Assembly (NCBI GenBank): GCA_004535785.1
Contig: SPIB01000002.1
Location: 664,058 to 722,422, forward strand
DNA: 58,365 nucleotides
Direction of reading: 5' to 3'
Origin: Gammaproteobacteria bacterium LSUCC0112
Lineage (GTDB): Bacteria; Pseudomonadota; Gammaproteobacteria; Pseudomonadales; Pseudohongiellaceae
A program made the position numbers and the translations under genes. The notes under the pieces are model-generated. The model saw only the letters and a program-made list of their open reading frames with translations. It did no database searches and had not been told where the DNA came from. The stretch's first letter is position 1. Every line of letters begins with the position of its first letter. Below are positions 10,896 to 20,600 of this stretch, in pieces.

Positions 10896-11870
10896 TTAAC
10901 GTTCAGAGGCGTAAAAATTGGTTCCGGTGGCATCAACCCAAGCCATTAAATGCTCTGCACTATGATGCAAGGGATCCAGCACCATTATCAGTGCGCTGCA
11001 TAACACAAGACTTAACATCACCAACTGCCACGACTGAAGTCTGTAGCGACTGTTTTGCGCCAACAGCGCTTTCACTCGCAATGCAAGATCACCGCCATCA
11101 AACGCCAGGCTCGATATTGGATTGACCGAGCTTCGCAGCAAGCGGCCCACATGCACAAGCGTTTCTGCCACAGAGACCGCGTCATGCTTCTCCGCCGCGT
11201 CAAAATCGCACGCCTGCTCACAGAATACATGAAGGTCATTGGTCACCAGTAAACGCCATCTTTCGGGAATCAGCAATACAAACACGCGACCTGACAGCAG
11301 GCGCAGATTATCGCGTCGACGCTCGTGCGCTTTTTCGTGATCCAGAATAATGGCCAGCTGTTTAGCCGTGCACCCTTCCAGCAGGCCTCTGCTGACAAAC
11401 ACCTTCGGTCGCCACCACCCCAGTGTAAACACCAGTGGCGCTTCTGCTGGCAGAAAATGATAACCGTTCTGTTTACTGGACAGCATGGTCAACTGTCGCT
11501 GCATGTCAGCGCCTTTGGACAGATTTCTTAAAAAATGCAGCAGCAGACTGCCAATAACAACCGCTGCGAGGATGACGCCGACCAGCGCAATAAACCATTG
11601 TTGAGTCACAGGCGCATGCTGAACACAATCTCCGTGACAATGCGGGGTGATCAATGAGTTCTCAAATATCGGGGCAAACAGCATCAGACTGGCGAGCAGC
11701 GACAACATCATTGGGGCGGCCCACCACGTCAACAGCAGATCCGCGCCATGACGGGGATGCAGGCGAAACAGGGCCGGTCTGATCAGCGGATACACCATGC
11801 GGAAAATGATGGTCAAGGCACACCACAAGCACAACCAGATCAGCGCAAACGAACCGACGGTGTTAATCAT
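10896..11870 (-). CDS. BlaR1/M56-family membrane metallopeptidase
   Basis: A 324-residue membrane protease of the BlaR1/MecR1 family. ATG 11870 has GAGGAG seven bases upstream and overlaps the BlaI-like gene by eight bases. Predicted membrane segments lie near residues 5-28, 45-70, 92-115 and close to the C-terminus (LVMLSLVLCSALIMVL). The zinc motif HEKAH sits at about residue 178-182, with a downstream DFDAAEKHDA block where the third ligand is expected in the family. In BlaR1 such a protease cleaves or triggers loss of the BlaI repressor. There is no penicillin-binding sensor domain after the last helix, so the signal it senses is unknown. Confidence 0.85.
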   Translation of the reverse strand: MINTVGSFALIWLCLWCALTIIFRMVYPLIRPALFRLHPRHGADLLLTWWAAPMMLSLLASLMLFAPIFENSLITPHCHGDCVQHAPVTQQWFIALVGVILAAVVIGSLLLHFLRNLSKGADMQRQLTMLSSKQNGYHFLPAEAPLVFTLGWWRPKVFVSRGLLEGCTAKQLAIILDHEKAHERRRDNLRLLSGRVFVLLIPERWRLLVTNDLHVFCEQACDFDAAEKHDAVSVAETLVHVGRLLRSSVNPISSLAFDGGDLALRVKALLAQNSRYRLQSWQLVMLSLVLCSALIMVLDPLHHSAEHLMAWVDATGTNFYASER

Positions 11871-12294
11871 GGCCGCGCTCCTCATCCTGCTGTTTTCGTT
11901 TATCACGAATCAGCTGTTCAAGGTTATCCAGTGACTTTTCATCCAGATCAGCGGCAGCGTGCACAAAACTGCTGAGAATGGTTTCCATTTTGCCATCTTG
12001 CAGCAGTTGAATCACATCCCCCAGTATCTTGCCCAGCAGCCGGCCGCGTGATACCGAGGCGTGGTAACTGAACGCATGACCTTGCTTGAGGCGATCAACG
12101 TAGGTTTTTCGATAGAGTCTCTCAAGGGTGGACTGCACCGTACTCAGCGATGGTGCGTGCGCTTCGCCCAACGCCTCGCGTACCTGTCGCGCGTCAAGGT
12201 GAGGTCGTTTCCACAGCGTTTCAAGCACGCGTAGTTCCAGCTCACCCAGATTGGTGCTCATGATATTGGAAGCTGATTTGCCTGTAGACGACAC
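11863..12294 (-). CDS. BlaI/MecI-type transcriptional repressor
   Basis: A winged-helix repressor of about 143 residues, normal for BlaI. The recognition region is seen in LGELELRVLETLW, ARQVREAL and LSTVQSTLERLYRKTYVDRLKQGHAFSYHA, the classic BlaI sequence around the wing and the cleavage region. The C-terminal helices (ILGDVIQLLQDGK, LDNLEQLIRDKRKQQ) are the dimerisation part. I place the start at GTG 12294 because AAAGGGAAA precedes it; ATG 12261 lacks a ribosome site but matches the usual N-terminus more closely. It overlaps the M56 protease gene by eight bases, the standard repressor-sensor arrangement. Confidence 0.85.
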   Translation of the reverse strand: MSSTGKSASNIMSTNLGELELRVLETLWKRPHLDARQVREALGEAHAPSLSTVQSTLERLYRKTYVDRLKQGHAFSYHASVSRGRLLGKILGDVIQLLQDGKMETILSSFVHAAADLDEKSLDNLEQLIRDKRKQQDEERGHD

Positions 12295-12408
12295 GCTTTT
12301 TCCCTTTAGCAAACTTTCAAAGTATCAGCGATGCGTGACACTTTAGCGTCGCCTTTCAAAAAATGCAAAAACCGATTGCCGCACGAAGTTATGTAGTTTG
12401 TCCTGTTT

Positions 12409-14256
12409 TCAAAGAAAATCCATATCCCCAGCCGTTAACCACCAGGCGTTTACCAATTGTGCTGTTGGCGGACCCGGGCTCCAGCGGTTGCAGGGAATCT
12501 GAATGCCTGTCGCTGTCACACAATACTCATCTTCCTGCGATATCACACGCGCCAGCTGGCCCGCCGTCAACCAGAAGTGACATGGTTTGTCTGATGCTGC
12601 CGACTGCAAAATGCTCAGCAGCGCGCACTGAAGGTGTTGCGGTGCCGCGATGATATCCATCAGCAGTTGTCGATCACCATGATCCCTGGTAAAGGCAACT
12701 GCCAGCAGTTGATCGCCCTGCATCACTGATAGGCATTGATAGTGCAATCCTGGTCGCTGTAAAAACCGGTAACGCAGGTAGCTGCGATCCCGCACGCCGA
12801 TAATGGCATCAGCAAAGCCTGATTTCATTTGCTGCCAAAGGTACTCTGCTTGTGTTTGCAACCTGTCGTCAAACTCAACCTCGCAGACCCGCCGGCCTTC
12901 GAGCGACAATTGCGCCTGCGGGCGCGGCGTGTCAGGCGGCTGCGGGGCCAACGCAATTTGCATCAACTCGTCAGTCTTGTCGTATAAACCCAGGCGTTGT
13001 GCGACGTGCATGGCTTTGAGATTGGGAAATCCGAAACCCAGCAAACTTGCAGCTTTGTATCCGGCATGTTGCTCCAGCATGCTCGACGCAGTTTTAAAAA
13101 ATAAACTGTTACGACTGAAAAATCCCCGTTCCTGCGGTAATACCATCACATCACAAATCTGAACCGCTGCGTGATCATGGGAGAAATAGACAATCTGCCG
13201 GACAACACCTCCGTAGTGTGCCACAGCCTGGCCATCACGTTCTGCTACCACCGAGGCGCCCCTGCCCGAGTGATACTTCCACGCCCATAACTCAGGATCA
13301 AATGGCGCTGAGAAACTGGTTTCAAAGACCTGCCGATAAGACTCCGGAGACAAGGCGGCCGCATCGCGCAAGCGAATCGTGCCAGGTTGATGGATTTTAA
13401 TGTCAGCACCTGTATCAGGTGCTCGCAGACTGAATAACACATGTTTGCGTGATCCGTTGGCACTGGCAAAGGTTTCGTTTTGCAAGTCCGTCAACAACTG
13501 ACGGATAGTGGTTTCGCTTTCGCCTGTCAGCCAGGGCAAATCGCCATGTAAACGCTGGAGCAAACCAACTAGAACCTGCTGAAAACGATTGGTATCCGCT
13601 GAAAGATCGTCACAATAAAGACAATCAAACCCTGTGCGTTTTGCCAAGGCCAGCACGTGATCCAGATCAGCGAGCGGCTGTGGATCAGGGACATCGTCTC
13701 GACAGACAATAAACTCATCACAGATCAACAGCTGTCCGCCCGGCTTAAGCAGTTCAAGTGCTTTGTCAAACAGCGTCAGTGGCATGACGTAACGTGCGCT
13801 GCCATGAAAAATCAGCACATCGAAACCGACATCGTTGCAATAGTGCTCAAACGCACAACAGATCAAGCTGTCAGCAGGAGCTTTGTTTGCAGGGCCGCTC
13901 GCCAGCAAACCCGCATTGACATCAATGCCCGATGCATCAAAACCCCGGGCGTGTAACACATCAACCAGCGCTCCCTGACCACAGCCAACTTCAAGAACTC
14001 GCGCCCCCTTGTGTCCGTGCACGGCGGCCAGCAATCGATCCACACGTTTCTGCTGAGCGCTGACCAACGCATCGGCAATTTGCGATGCAGAATGAGTCCC
14101 GCCAGAGCGTTGCAAGTCATTAAATTCCTTGTCAGAGAACTCTCCGTAAACCAGCCAAGGGGCATGATGAACCAGGGTATTCAAAAGCGTCGCATAGACA
14201 TTGAGTGGAAAAATCCATGAATGTTCCACGTCGTGTATGCTGTCAGTAGTCTTCAT
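12409..14256 (-). CDS. Methyltransferase-acetyltransferase fusion protein
   Basis: A 615-residue protein with two enzyme domains. The first, about residues 60-270, is a class I SAM-dependent methyltransferase with motif I as ARVLEVGCGQGALVDVL and a later LKPGGQLLICDEF. The second, from about residue 295 (TIRLRDAAAL), is GNAT-like: SVVAERDGQAVAHYGGVV, then VMVLPQERGFFSRNSLFFKTA with an R-x-x-x-x-R-like CoA loop position, then FGFPNLKAMHVAQRLGLY. The final 150 residues repeat an acetyltransferase-like pattern. Substrates are unknown; similar GNAT domains occur in surface polysaccharide and lipid modification. ATG 14256 follows a near-consensus promoter so closely that the message may be almost leaderless. 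An upstream ATG at 14265 lies within the -10 box and is unlikely. Confidence 0.75.
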   Translation of the reverse strand: MKTTDSIHDVEHSWIFPLNVYATLLNTLVHHAPWLVYGEFSDKEFNDLQRSGGTHSASQIADALVSAQQKRVDRLLAAVHGHKGARVLEVGCGQGALVDVLHARGFDASGIDVNAGLLASGPANKAPADSLICCAFEHYCNDVGFDVLIFHGSARYVMPLTLFDKALELLKPGGQLLICDEFIVCRDDVPDPQPLADLDHVLALAKRTGFDCLYCDDLSADTNRFQQVLVGLLQRLHGDLPWLTGESETTIRQLLTDLQNETFASANGSRKHVLFSLRAPDTGADIKIHQPGTIRLRDAAALSPESYRQVFETSFSAPFDPELWAWKYHSGRGASVVAERDGQAVAHYGGVVRQIVYFSHDHAAVQICDVMVLPQERGFFSRNSLFFKTASSMLEQHAGYKAASLLGFGFPNLKAMHVAQRLGLYDKTDELMQIALAPQPPDTPRPQAQLSLEGRRVCEVEFDDRLQTQAEYLWQQMKSGFADAIIGVRDRSYLRYRFLQRPGLHYQCLSVMQGDQLLAVAFTRDHGDRQLLMDIIAAPQHLQCALLSILQSAASDKPCHFWLTAGQLARVISQEDEYCVTATGIQIPCNRWSPGPPTAQLVNAWWLTAGDMDFL

Positions 14257-14263
14257 GCGGCGC

Positions 14264-14292
14264 ATTATACGGTAGAATCCCGATCATGACGA
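14264..14292 (-). promoter_or_regulatory. Sigma70-like promoter overlapping the regB-like start
   Basis: Read on the minus strand, TCGTCA (14292-14287) and a perfect TATAAT (14269-14264) are separated by 17 bases. The -10 box is only 7 bases upstream of ATG 14256 of the methyltransferase fusion, which implies a very short or absent leader. The -35 box covers the start codon region of the divergent kinase gene at 14286. Confidence 0.5.
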
Positions 14293-15623
14293 AAACCACT
14301 CTGATTCGATTGTTCAGTCTATTTCCCGACAGTGGCGCCGACTCTCGCAGCGCCCCGCGTATCGGTTTGCAGCGCTTGCTGGGCCTGCGCATTCTGGTCG
14401 CAGGCAGCAGCATTGCGGGCGCATTGTTGTTCAATCTGTTTTCACCCCTTGAACTGCCGCTGTTACCGGTTGCACTGGTGCTGACCGGTATCGTGCTGTC
14501 GGTGCTGATCGGTTACTGGCGTGTAAACCATGCCAGTCTGATCCGACATGGTGAACTGGTCATGCAACTGGCGCTTGATTTTGTGTTTGCCAGCATTGTG
14601 TTGATGTACACCGGAGGCTCAAGTAACCCGCTGATATCCTATCTGTTGGTGCTGTTAGCTGTTGGTGCCACATTATTGAGAAGTCTCTGGGCACATCTGT
14701 TTGCTTTGTTGGCGATCCTTATTCACACAGGCTTTCTTGCATACGGCATCATCAGCGATGAACACAGCCAGCACATGCCAAATTTCCAGCTGCATCTCGT
14801 GGGCATGTGGGTCACGTTTGTGGTCAGTGCAGCACTGATTACCACCTTTGTCAGTCGCATGGCCGCTGCGATCCGCAGCAGGGAAATGACGCTGGCCAAG
14901 TCACGTGAAAACGAACTGCGTAATGAGCAACTGGTTGCCATCGGATCGCTCGCAGCGGGCACGGCCCACGCGTTGGGAACGCCATTGTCAACGATGGCCG
15001 TGTTGTTATCCGATCTGGATGGGCTAACTGACGAGCAACTGCGCGAAACGTCCATCAAGGCAGATATTCATGTGCTGCGCCAACAAGTGGTGCGCTGCAA
15101 ACAGTCGCTGGACCAACTGACACACTTCTACCATAAAGGCGATCAGCAGCACCTTGGTCGTATGCGGATGAGTTCACTGCACGATGCCGTGCGCGACTAT
15201 ATCGTTAATATTCATCCGCGCGCCCACATCGAATTTACAATTAGTGACAATTGTCGCGAATCCTGGATTCCTGCTGACATTACAATCCGACATGCATTGA
15301 TCAATATTATTGAGAATGCCATTCGCGCAGCACACCAACTGGTCACTGTCCATTACTGCATTGACGAAACGCGGGCGTCGACGGCCCTGATCAAGGTGCA
15401 GGACGATGGCGATGGCATTCCGGCTGAAGTCATGGAAAGCATGGGGGAACCCTTTATTTCATCGAGGGAAGGCAGCATGGGTTTGGGGATTTTTCTGGCC
15501 AACTCAACATTGCAGCGCCATGGCGGCAGCATTGAAATGTTTAACGTGCCGGGCGCAGGCGCACTCACCTGCATTCATTTGCCGTTAACCGAAACCAAAA
15601 CTGTCGGTGAGTCAACACCATGA
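14286..15623 (+). CDS. regB: RegB/PrrB/RoxS-type redox sensor histidine kinase
   Basis: A 445-residue inner-membrane kinase. About six hydrophobic segments fill residues 30-190. The H-box is AAGTAHALGTPLSTM with the phosphorylated histidine at residue 228, the form typical of RegB rather than generic kinases. The segment GGSSNPLISYLL (110-121) corresponds to the conserved quinone-binding motif of the family, and Cys271 in QQVVRCKQSL matches the position of the redox-active cysteine of RegB. The ATP-binding domain has NIIENAIRAAH, DDGDGIP and GSMGLGIF. It therefore probably senses respiratory redox state. Its stop overlaps the response-regulator start (ATGA at 15620-15623). Confidence 0.9.
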   Translation: MTKTTLIRLFSLFPDSGADSRSAPRIGLQRLLGLRILVAGSSIAGALLFNLFSPLELPLLPVALVLTGIVLSVLIGYWRVNHASLIRHGELVMQLALDFVFASIVLMYTGGSSNPLISYLLVLLAVGATLLRSLWAHLFALLAILIHTGFLAYGIISDEHSQHMPNFQLHLVGMWVTFVVSAALITTFVSRMAAAIRSREMTLAKSRENELRNEQLVAIGSLAAGTAHALGTPLSTMAVLLSDLDGLTDEQLRETSIKADIHVLRQQVVRCKQSLDQLTHFYHKGDQQHLGRMRMSSLHDAVRDYIVNIHPRAHIEFTISDNCRESWIPADITIRHALINIIENAIRAAHQLVTVHYCIDETRASTALIKVQDDGDGIPAEVMESMGEPFISSREGSMGLGIFLANSTLQRHGGSIEMFNVPGAGALTCIHLPLTETKTVGESTP

Positions 15624-16168
15624 ATGACCGCATTCAAAACAAGTCATTGCTGATGATTGAAGACGATGAAGTATTTGCCAGCGTCAGTACACGCGCCCTC
15701 ACCAGACGCGGCTACGATGTCACAGTGGCCACTAGTATTGACAGTGCCCGGGACATGATTAATCAAGTGTCAGTTGCATTTGCCATTGTCGACCTCAATC
15801 TGGCCGGCCATTCGGCTCTGGAGCTGATCCCTGCGTTACGCGCGCGTAATCCGGATGCACGGATACTGATGTTGACCGGTTATGCCAGCATTGCGACCGC
15901 TGTCGAAGCCATCAAACTGGGCGCCGATAATTATCTGGCTAAACCCGCAGACATCGATGAAATTCTCGCAGCACTGGATCTTGATTCGGATGAAGAAGAA
16001 CATGACTCGCAGTTTCAGGAGCCCATGTCAGTCCGACGCCTTGAATGGGAACATATTCAAAAAGTCTTGCTGGAGAACCACGGCAACATTTCGGAAACTG
16101 CCCGGCAACTCAAAATGCATCGCCGCACATTACAACGCAAATTGCAAAAAAAACCGGTGGCAGGATGA
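15620..16168 (+). CDS. regA: RegA/PrrA/RoxR-type response regulator
   Basis: A 182-residue regulator translated by a four-base overlap from the kinase gene. The receiver domain shows the acidic pair IEDDEVF, the phosphoacceptor aspartate at about residue 58 (AIVDLNL), the T/S position in MLTGYAS and the lysine in YLAKPAD. After an acidic linker (DLDSDEEEHDSQ) the C-terminus is a Fis-type helix-turn-helix (GNISETARQLKMHRRTLQRKLQKK), as in RegA/ActR. It is expected to control respiratory and redox genes; target genes cannot be read from the sequence. Confidence 0.9.
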   Translation: MNDRIQNKSLLMIEDDEVFASVSTRALTRRGYDVTVATSIDSARDMINQVSVAFAIVDLNLAGHSALELIPALRARNPDARILMLTGYASIATAVEAIKLGADNYLAKPADIDEILAALDLDSDEEEHDSQFQEPMSVRRLEWEHIQKVLLENHGNISETARQLKMHRRTLQRKLQKKPVAG

Positions 16169-16506
16169 GCAGTCGCTCGCCAGCAGCATAAATCCATAAC
16201 ATCTTGTGCTGTTGCGCTATAAGCTTGATTGATAAAACATTTATGCCAACTATTAATGACTTTCGGCACTCCGGCAAATACGATGCGCATGGTATAAACG
16301 CCGGCATGACTCACCACAAGATTCCCGCCGGGATAATCTCCCCAGGGAACGCCATAAAGCAGCTTCAGACAAAAACAAAAATAATCAAATCCCTATCGTC
16401 TGCCTCTGGCGCTGGCGACATCTGTCCAAAATGTCTGGACAGATCACCAACAAATTATGATTGGAAAACATTGCACGACAGCACTCAAACGCGGAGCCTT
16501 ACTTAA
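16169..16506. other. Intergenic region between regA and the RND operon
   Basis: A stretch of 338 bases with no convincing gene. It is relatively AT-rich in places (CAAAAACAAAAATAATCAAA). The one clear structure is the inverted repeat at 16420-16444, listed separately. The regulatory region of the RND operon must lie here. Confidence 0.6.
16420..16444. promoter_or_regulatory. Perfect inverted repeat, candidate operator
   Basis: Arms ATCTGTCCA (16420-16428) and TGGACAGAT (16436-16444) are perfect inverted repeats of 9 bases with a 7-base spacer, 62 bases before the GTG start of the RND adaptor gene. The geometry fits a dimeric repressor or activator. There is no T tract, so it is unlikely to be a terminator of regA. 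Confidence 0.5.
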
Positions 16507-17631
16507 GTGAAAAAACAATACTGGGTCGCCATCGGCCTGTTTATCTTTCTTGTTACATGGATGTTTCTGCCACGCGAACAAAACGTTGCAGTAGAAGACA
16601 GGTATGCAATGCCCGAAACAGATCGATCCGTCACCGCCATCCCGGCCGGGACGCCGGTTGATGCGGGTGCTGACGGGTTCACGGTATTGGTCAGCAAGGT
16701 CAATGCCAGCACCTACACAGAAACGGTTAATGTTCGCGGTGTCACACAGGCATTCCGACATGTGCAGATTCTGGCAGAAGCGGCGGGCCGGGTAGTCGCT
16801 ACACCCGTGGCACGTGGCGCACGCGTCAATCGTGGTGACGTGCTTTGCGAAATTGCAGTGGATAACCGCGAAGCGGAACTGCAGGAATCACGCAGCCGCG
16901 AGATTCAGGCAAGACTCGAATACGAAGGCTCACTAGGTCTGCGCGAACGCGATCTGGTCTCTGAAGTATCTGTTGCTCAGTTAAAGTCTGCGCTTGATTC
17001 AGCAACCGCTGCCGTTGGCCGGGCGGAACTGGCACTGGATCGCACCAAAGTTCGCGCACCGTTCAGTGGCATCCTTGAGTCACGGGCAGTAGAGGTCGGT
17101 GACTACCTGAACATGGGTGCTCAATGCGGATCCTTGCTGGATGACCAACCGATGTTGCTGGTGGGTCAGGTGCCTGAACAAAACGTCAGCAAACTGATTC
17201 CCGGCAATACCGTGGAAGGCATTCTGGTGACCGGCCAGCGCGTCACAGGTCGACTGACCTATATTGCACGCGCAGCCGATCCTGTCTCACGCAGCTATCG
17301 TATTGAGGTTGAACTGAATGCCGGGCAAGAGCCTATTCGCCAAGGCATCAGCACCGAAATCATGGTGGCAGCCTCCGATATAGCTGCGCACATGATTCCA
17401 CCATCGGCCATTACGCTTGATGACGACGGGGTTGTCGGTGTGAAAGCGATCGATTCGGGTAACAAGGTCGTGTTCTACCCAGTCACCATCGTCGGCGAAA
17501 GCACGCAGATTGGCACGCCAGGTTTTTGGGTGACAGGTCTGCCTTCCGAGGTCATTCTGATCACACTGGGCCAGGAACTTGTGTTCCCGGGACAAACTGT
17601 CCGCACTAATACAGATTGGTCACGTCTATGA
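16507..17631 (+). CDS. RND efflux periplasmic adaptor (membrane fusion protein)
   Basis: A 374-residue protein starting at GTG 16507, with GGAG about 10 bases upstream. An N-terminal anchor helix (YWVAIGLFIFLVTWMFL) is followed by the adaptor plan: lipoyl half with ILAEAAGRVVATPVARGARVNRGDVLCEI, a coiled-coil hairpin (RSREIQARLEYEGSL to VGRAELALDRTKV), the second lipoyl half VRAPFSGILESRAVEVGDYLNMG, then a beta-barrel domain with LTYIARAADPVSRSYRIEVEL. It connects the inner-membrane pump encoded next to an outer-membrane channel not encoded here. Its TGA overlaps the pump start (ATGA at 17628-17631). Confidence 0.88.
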   Translation: MKKQYWVAIGLFIFLVTWMFLPREQNVAVEDRYAMPETDRSVTAIPAGTPVDAGADGFTVLVSKVNASTYTETVNVRGVTQAFRHVQILAEAAGRVVATPVARGARVNRGDVLCEIAVDNREAELQESRSREIQARLEYEGSLGLRERDLVSEVSVAQLKSALDSATAAVGRAELALDRTKVRAPFSGILESRAVEVGDYLNMGAQCGSLLDDQPMLLVGQVPEQNVSKLIPGNTVEGILVTGQRVTGRLTYIARAADPVSRSYRIEVELNAGQEPIRQGISTEIMVAASDIAAHMIPPSAITLDDDGVVGVKAIDSGNKVVFYPVTIVGESTQIGTPGFWVTGLPSEVILITLGQELVFPGQTVRTNTDWSRL

Positions 17632-20600
17632 TTTATTTCAAGGCTGCACGCAGCAGGGCAAGAACCTCGCTGACGATTTTTGGTGTGATTATTCTGGCAG
17701 GTTTCCTGTCATTCCGATCCATTCCGGTCGAGCTCAACCCGGATGTGACGGTACCCATCATTATCACCACCATCATTCACCCGGGCATTTCACCGGAGGA
17801 TGCCGAGCGACTATTGGCCAGACCCACCGAGATCGAACTGAAAAACGTTGATGGCATCACTGAAATCCGCTCCTTCTCTAGCGAAAGCAGCGCAACGATC
17901 ATCACTGAGTTTGACGTCAGCTTTAACGCCGACTTTGCCCTGAATGACATTCGTTCTGCGCTGGATCGCGCAAAAGCACGCTTCCCCGCCAACACAGAAG
18001 AGCCGATTATTCAGGAAGTCTCTGCCGCAACGGTGCCAGTTGTGCAGATTGCCTTGGGCGGTGACGGGGTCTCTGAGCGTACCAAGCTGCAAATCGCCCG
18101 TGTGTTGCAGCGTGAAATTGAAAACCTGCCGGAAATTCTCAGTGCCGATATGATTGGTGCCCGTGAGGAATTGCTGGAAGTTGTCATCGATCCGCGCAAA
18201 CTGGAAACCTACGGTATTACCAATTCCCAGATTGTGCAGGCCGTTACCAGTAACAACCGATTAATCCCGGCCGGCATCCTCAACACCGGCGAAGGCAGTT
18301 TTGCGATCAAAGTGCCTGGGCTTATTGAGACCGCCCAGGATCTGTTCCAGTTACCGATCGCCGCCAATGCCACCGGTGCCGTCGTCTTGAGCGACGTAGC
18401 GGATGTACGACGCACCTTCAAGGATGCAGAGCGTTATGCCTATGCTAACGGCGATCAGGCCATTTCCCTTGACGTACAAAAACGCAAAGGTGCCAATCTG
18501 ATCCTCGCCATGGACAAGATTGATGTGATTGTGCGCGAGATGCGTACACAAATTCCACCGGGGGTGGAGATCACCTATCTGAACAACACCATTCCCTTGG
18601 TGATTGAACAAAACTCCAGCCTGCAGGGCAACATGCTGTCGGCCATGGCGTTGATCATGATGGTGGTGGTGGCAGCCGTGGGCGTACGCTCAGGTATTCT
18701 GGTCGCCATGGGCGTGCCCTTCTGCTTCTTTTTTGCCTTTATCATCATTTCGTTGCTCGGCTACACCTACAACTTTATGGTGATCTTTGGTCTGCTGTTG
18801 GCACTGGGTATGTTGATTGATGGCGCCATTGTGTTGGTGGAGTATGCAGACCGCAAAATGGCCGAAGGCTATAACCGCGAAGATGCCTACGAAGAAGCGG
18901 TCTCGCGCATGTTCTGGCCAATTATTTCCTCAACATTGACAACACTGGCTGCATTTCTGCCGCTGCTGTTCTGGCCAGGTGTTGCGGGCGAATTCATGAG
19001 CTATCTGCCGACAACTGTGTTTGCCGTGTTGATAGGATCGTTGCTGTACGCCCTGCTGTTTGCGCCTTTAATCGGGTCATTTGTTGGCAGTCGAGAAGCC
19101 CACAAAAATATCGACATTTCCAAAAACGACGACACCTTGGTAAAAGAGTTCAAAGGCCCGATCCGCGCGTACGTCAGTGTGCTGCGTTTTGGCATCCGCA
19201 ACCCCGGCGTGATATTCCTCGGTGCCACTGCGGTGTTGGTTGGTATCGTCATGTCTTACGTGAATCTGGGGCGCGGTTTTGAATTTTTTACCAGTGTCGA
19301 TCCAAGCCAGACTACCGTACAGATCTTTGCCCGCGGCAATTATTCACCTGAGGAGATTCGCGATATTGTCACGCAGGTTGAAGATCGCATAGAAGCTGTA
19401 GGGCATTTTAAAAGCATTGTTACCCAGTCTGGTGCCAGCCGCAGCATGGGTGGCGGGCAAGGAGCCGCACCCGATCTCGTCGGCACGATTTACCTTGAAC
19501 TCACTGACCGACGCGAGCGTGATATCAATGGTTTTGAGATCGAGAACCTTTACCGCGACGCCATTGCTGATCTTCCCGGTATACGTGCGGAAATTTCAAC
19601 GCCGGAACAAGGCCCTCCCGTTGGCAAAGAATTGCAACTGGAATTCTATGGCGAAGACTTGCGCACCTTGATCGGCGAAGCTCGTCGTGTACGTAATCAT
19701 CTCGAATCCGGCATGGAAGGTCTGATCGATGTCGATGACACCACACCCGTTCCCGGTATTGAGTGGGAAATCACCGTGGATCGCGCCCGGGCTGCCATGT
19801 CTGGTGCCAGCATGCAGGAAATCGGTACCGCCATTCAGCTGCTGACCAATGGTGTGTTGATGGGCGATTATCGACCTGACGACAGTGAGGAAGAAGTTGA
19901 AATCCGTGTACGTTATCCAGAGGAATACCGGGGTATCGAGCAGATCGACAACATCCGTATCAATACCGCCGGTGGCCTGGTGCCTATCAGCAGTTTTATC
20001 ACACGCGAACCCTTGCCGAGCGTCAGCTCTATTCAGCGGGTGGACAGTGAACGGGTGGTCTACGTCAGAGCGAACCCGGCACCCGGTATCATTACCGACA
20101 ATAAGGTGAGTGAGCTGGAACAATGGCTGCAAGTCAATCCGCTGGCTCCTGGCGTTAACTATCGTTTCCGGGGTGCTAATGAAGAGCAGGAAGAGTCCAT
20201 GGCTTTCCTGAGTTTTGCTTTCTTACTTGCACTGGCATTGATGGCGGTGGTACTGGTCACTCAGTTCAACAACTACTATCAGACGTTGTTGATCCTCTCC
20301 GCGGTGCTGTTGTCGACCACCGGCGTACTGTTGGGATTGTTGATTACAGGGCAGACGTTCAGTGTGATTCTCACTGGTGTGGGCGTGGTGGCACTGGCCG
20401 GTATCATCGTGAATAACAATATTATTCTGATTGATACCTTTAATGTGCTGAGTCGCAATCACCCGGACTGGAGCCTGATGGATGTGATTGTGCAGACTGG
20501 CGTACAACGTCTACGCCCGGTGTTTCTGACCACGTTCACCACAGGGTTTGGCTTGCTGCCCTTGGCGCTGGGTATCTCCATTGATCTGGCCGGCGCTGAA

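Noticed and set aside
18790-18860. Loss of function of the RND pump because the second relay aspartate is glycine and the TM10 lysine is asparagine.
   Set aside because: Several RND branches lack one or both of these residues; the first aspartate is kept and the frame is complete.
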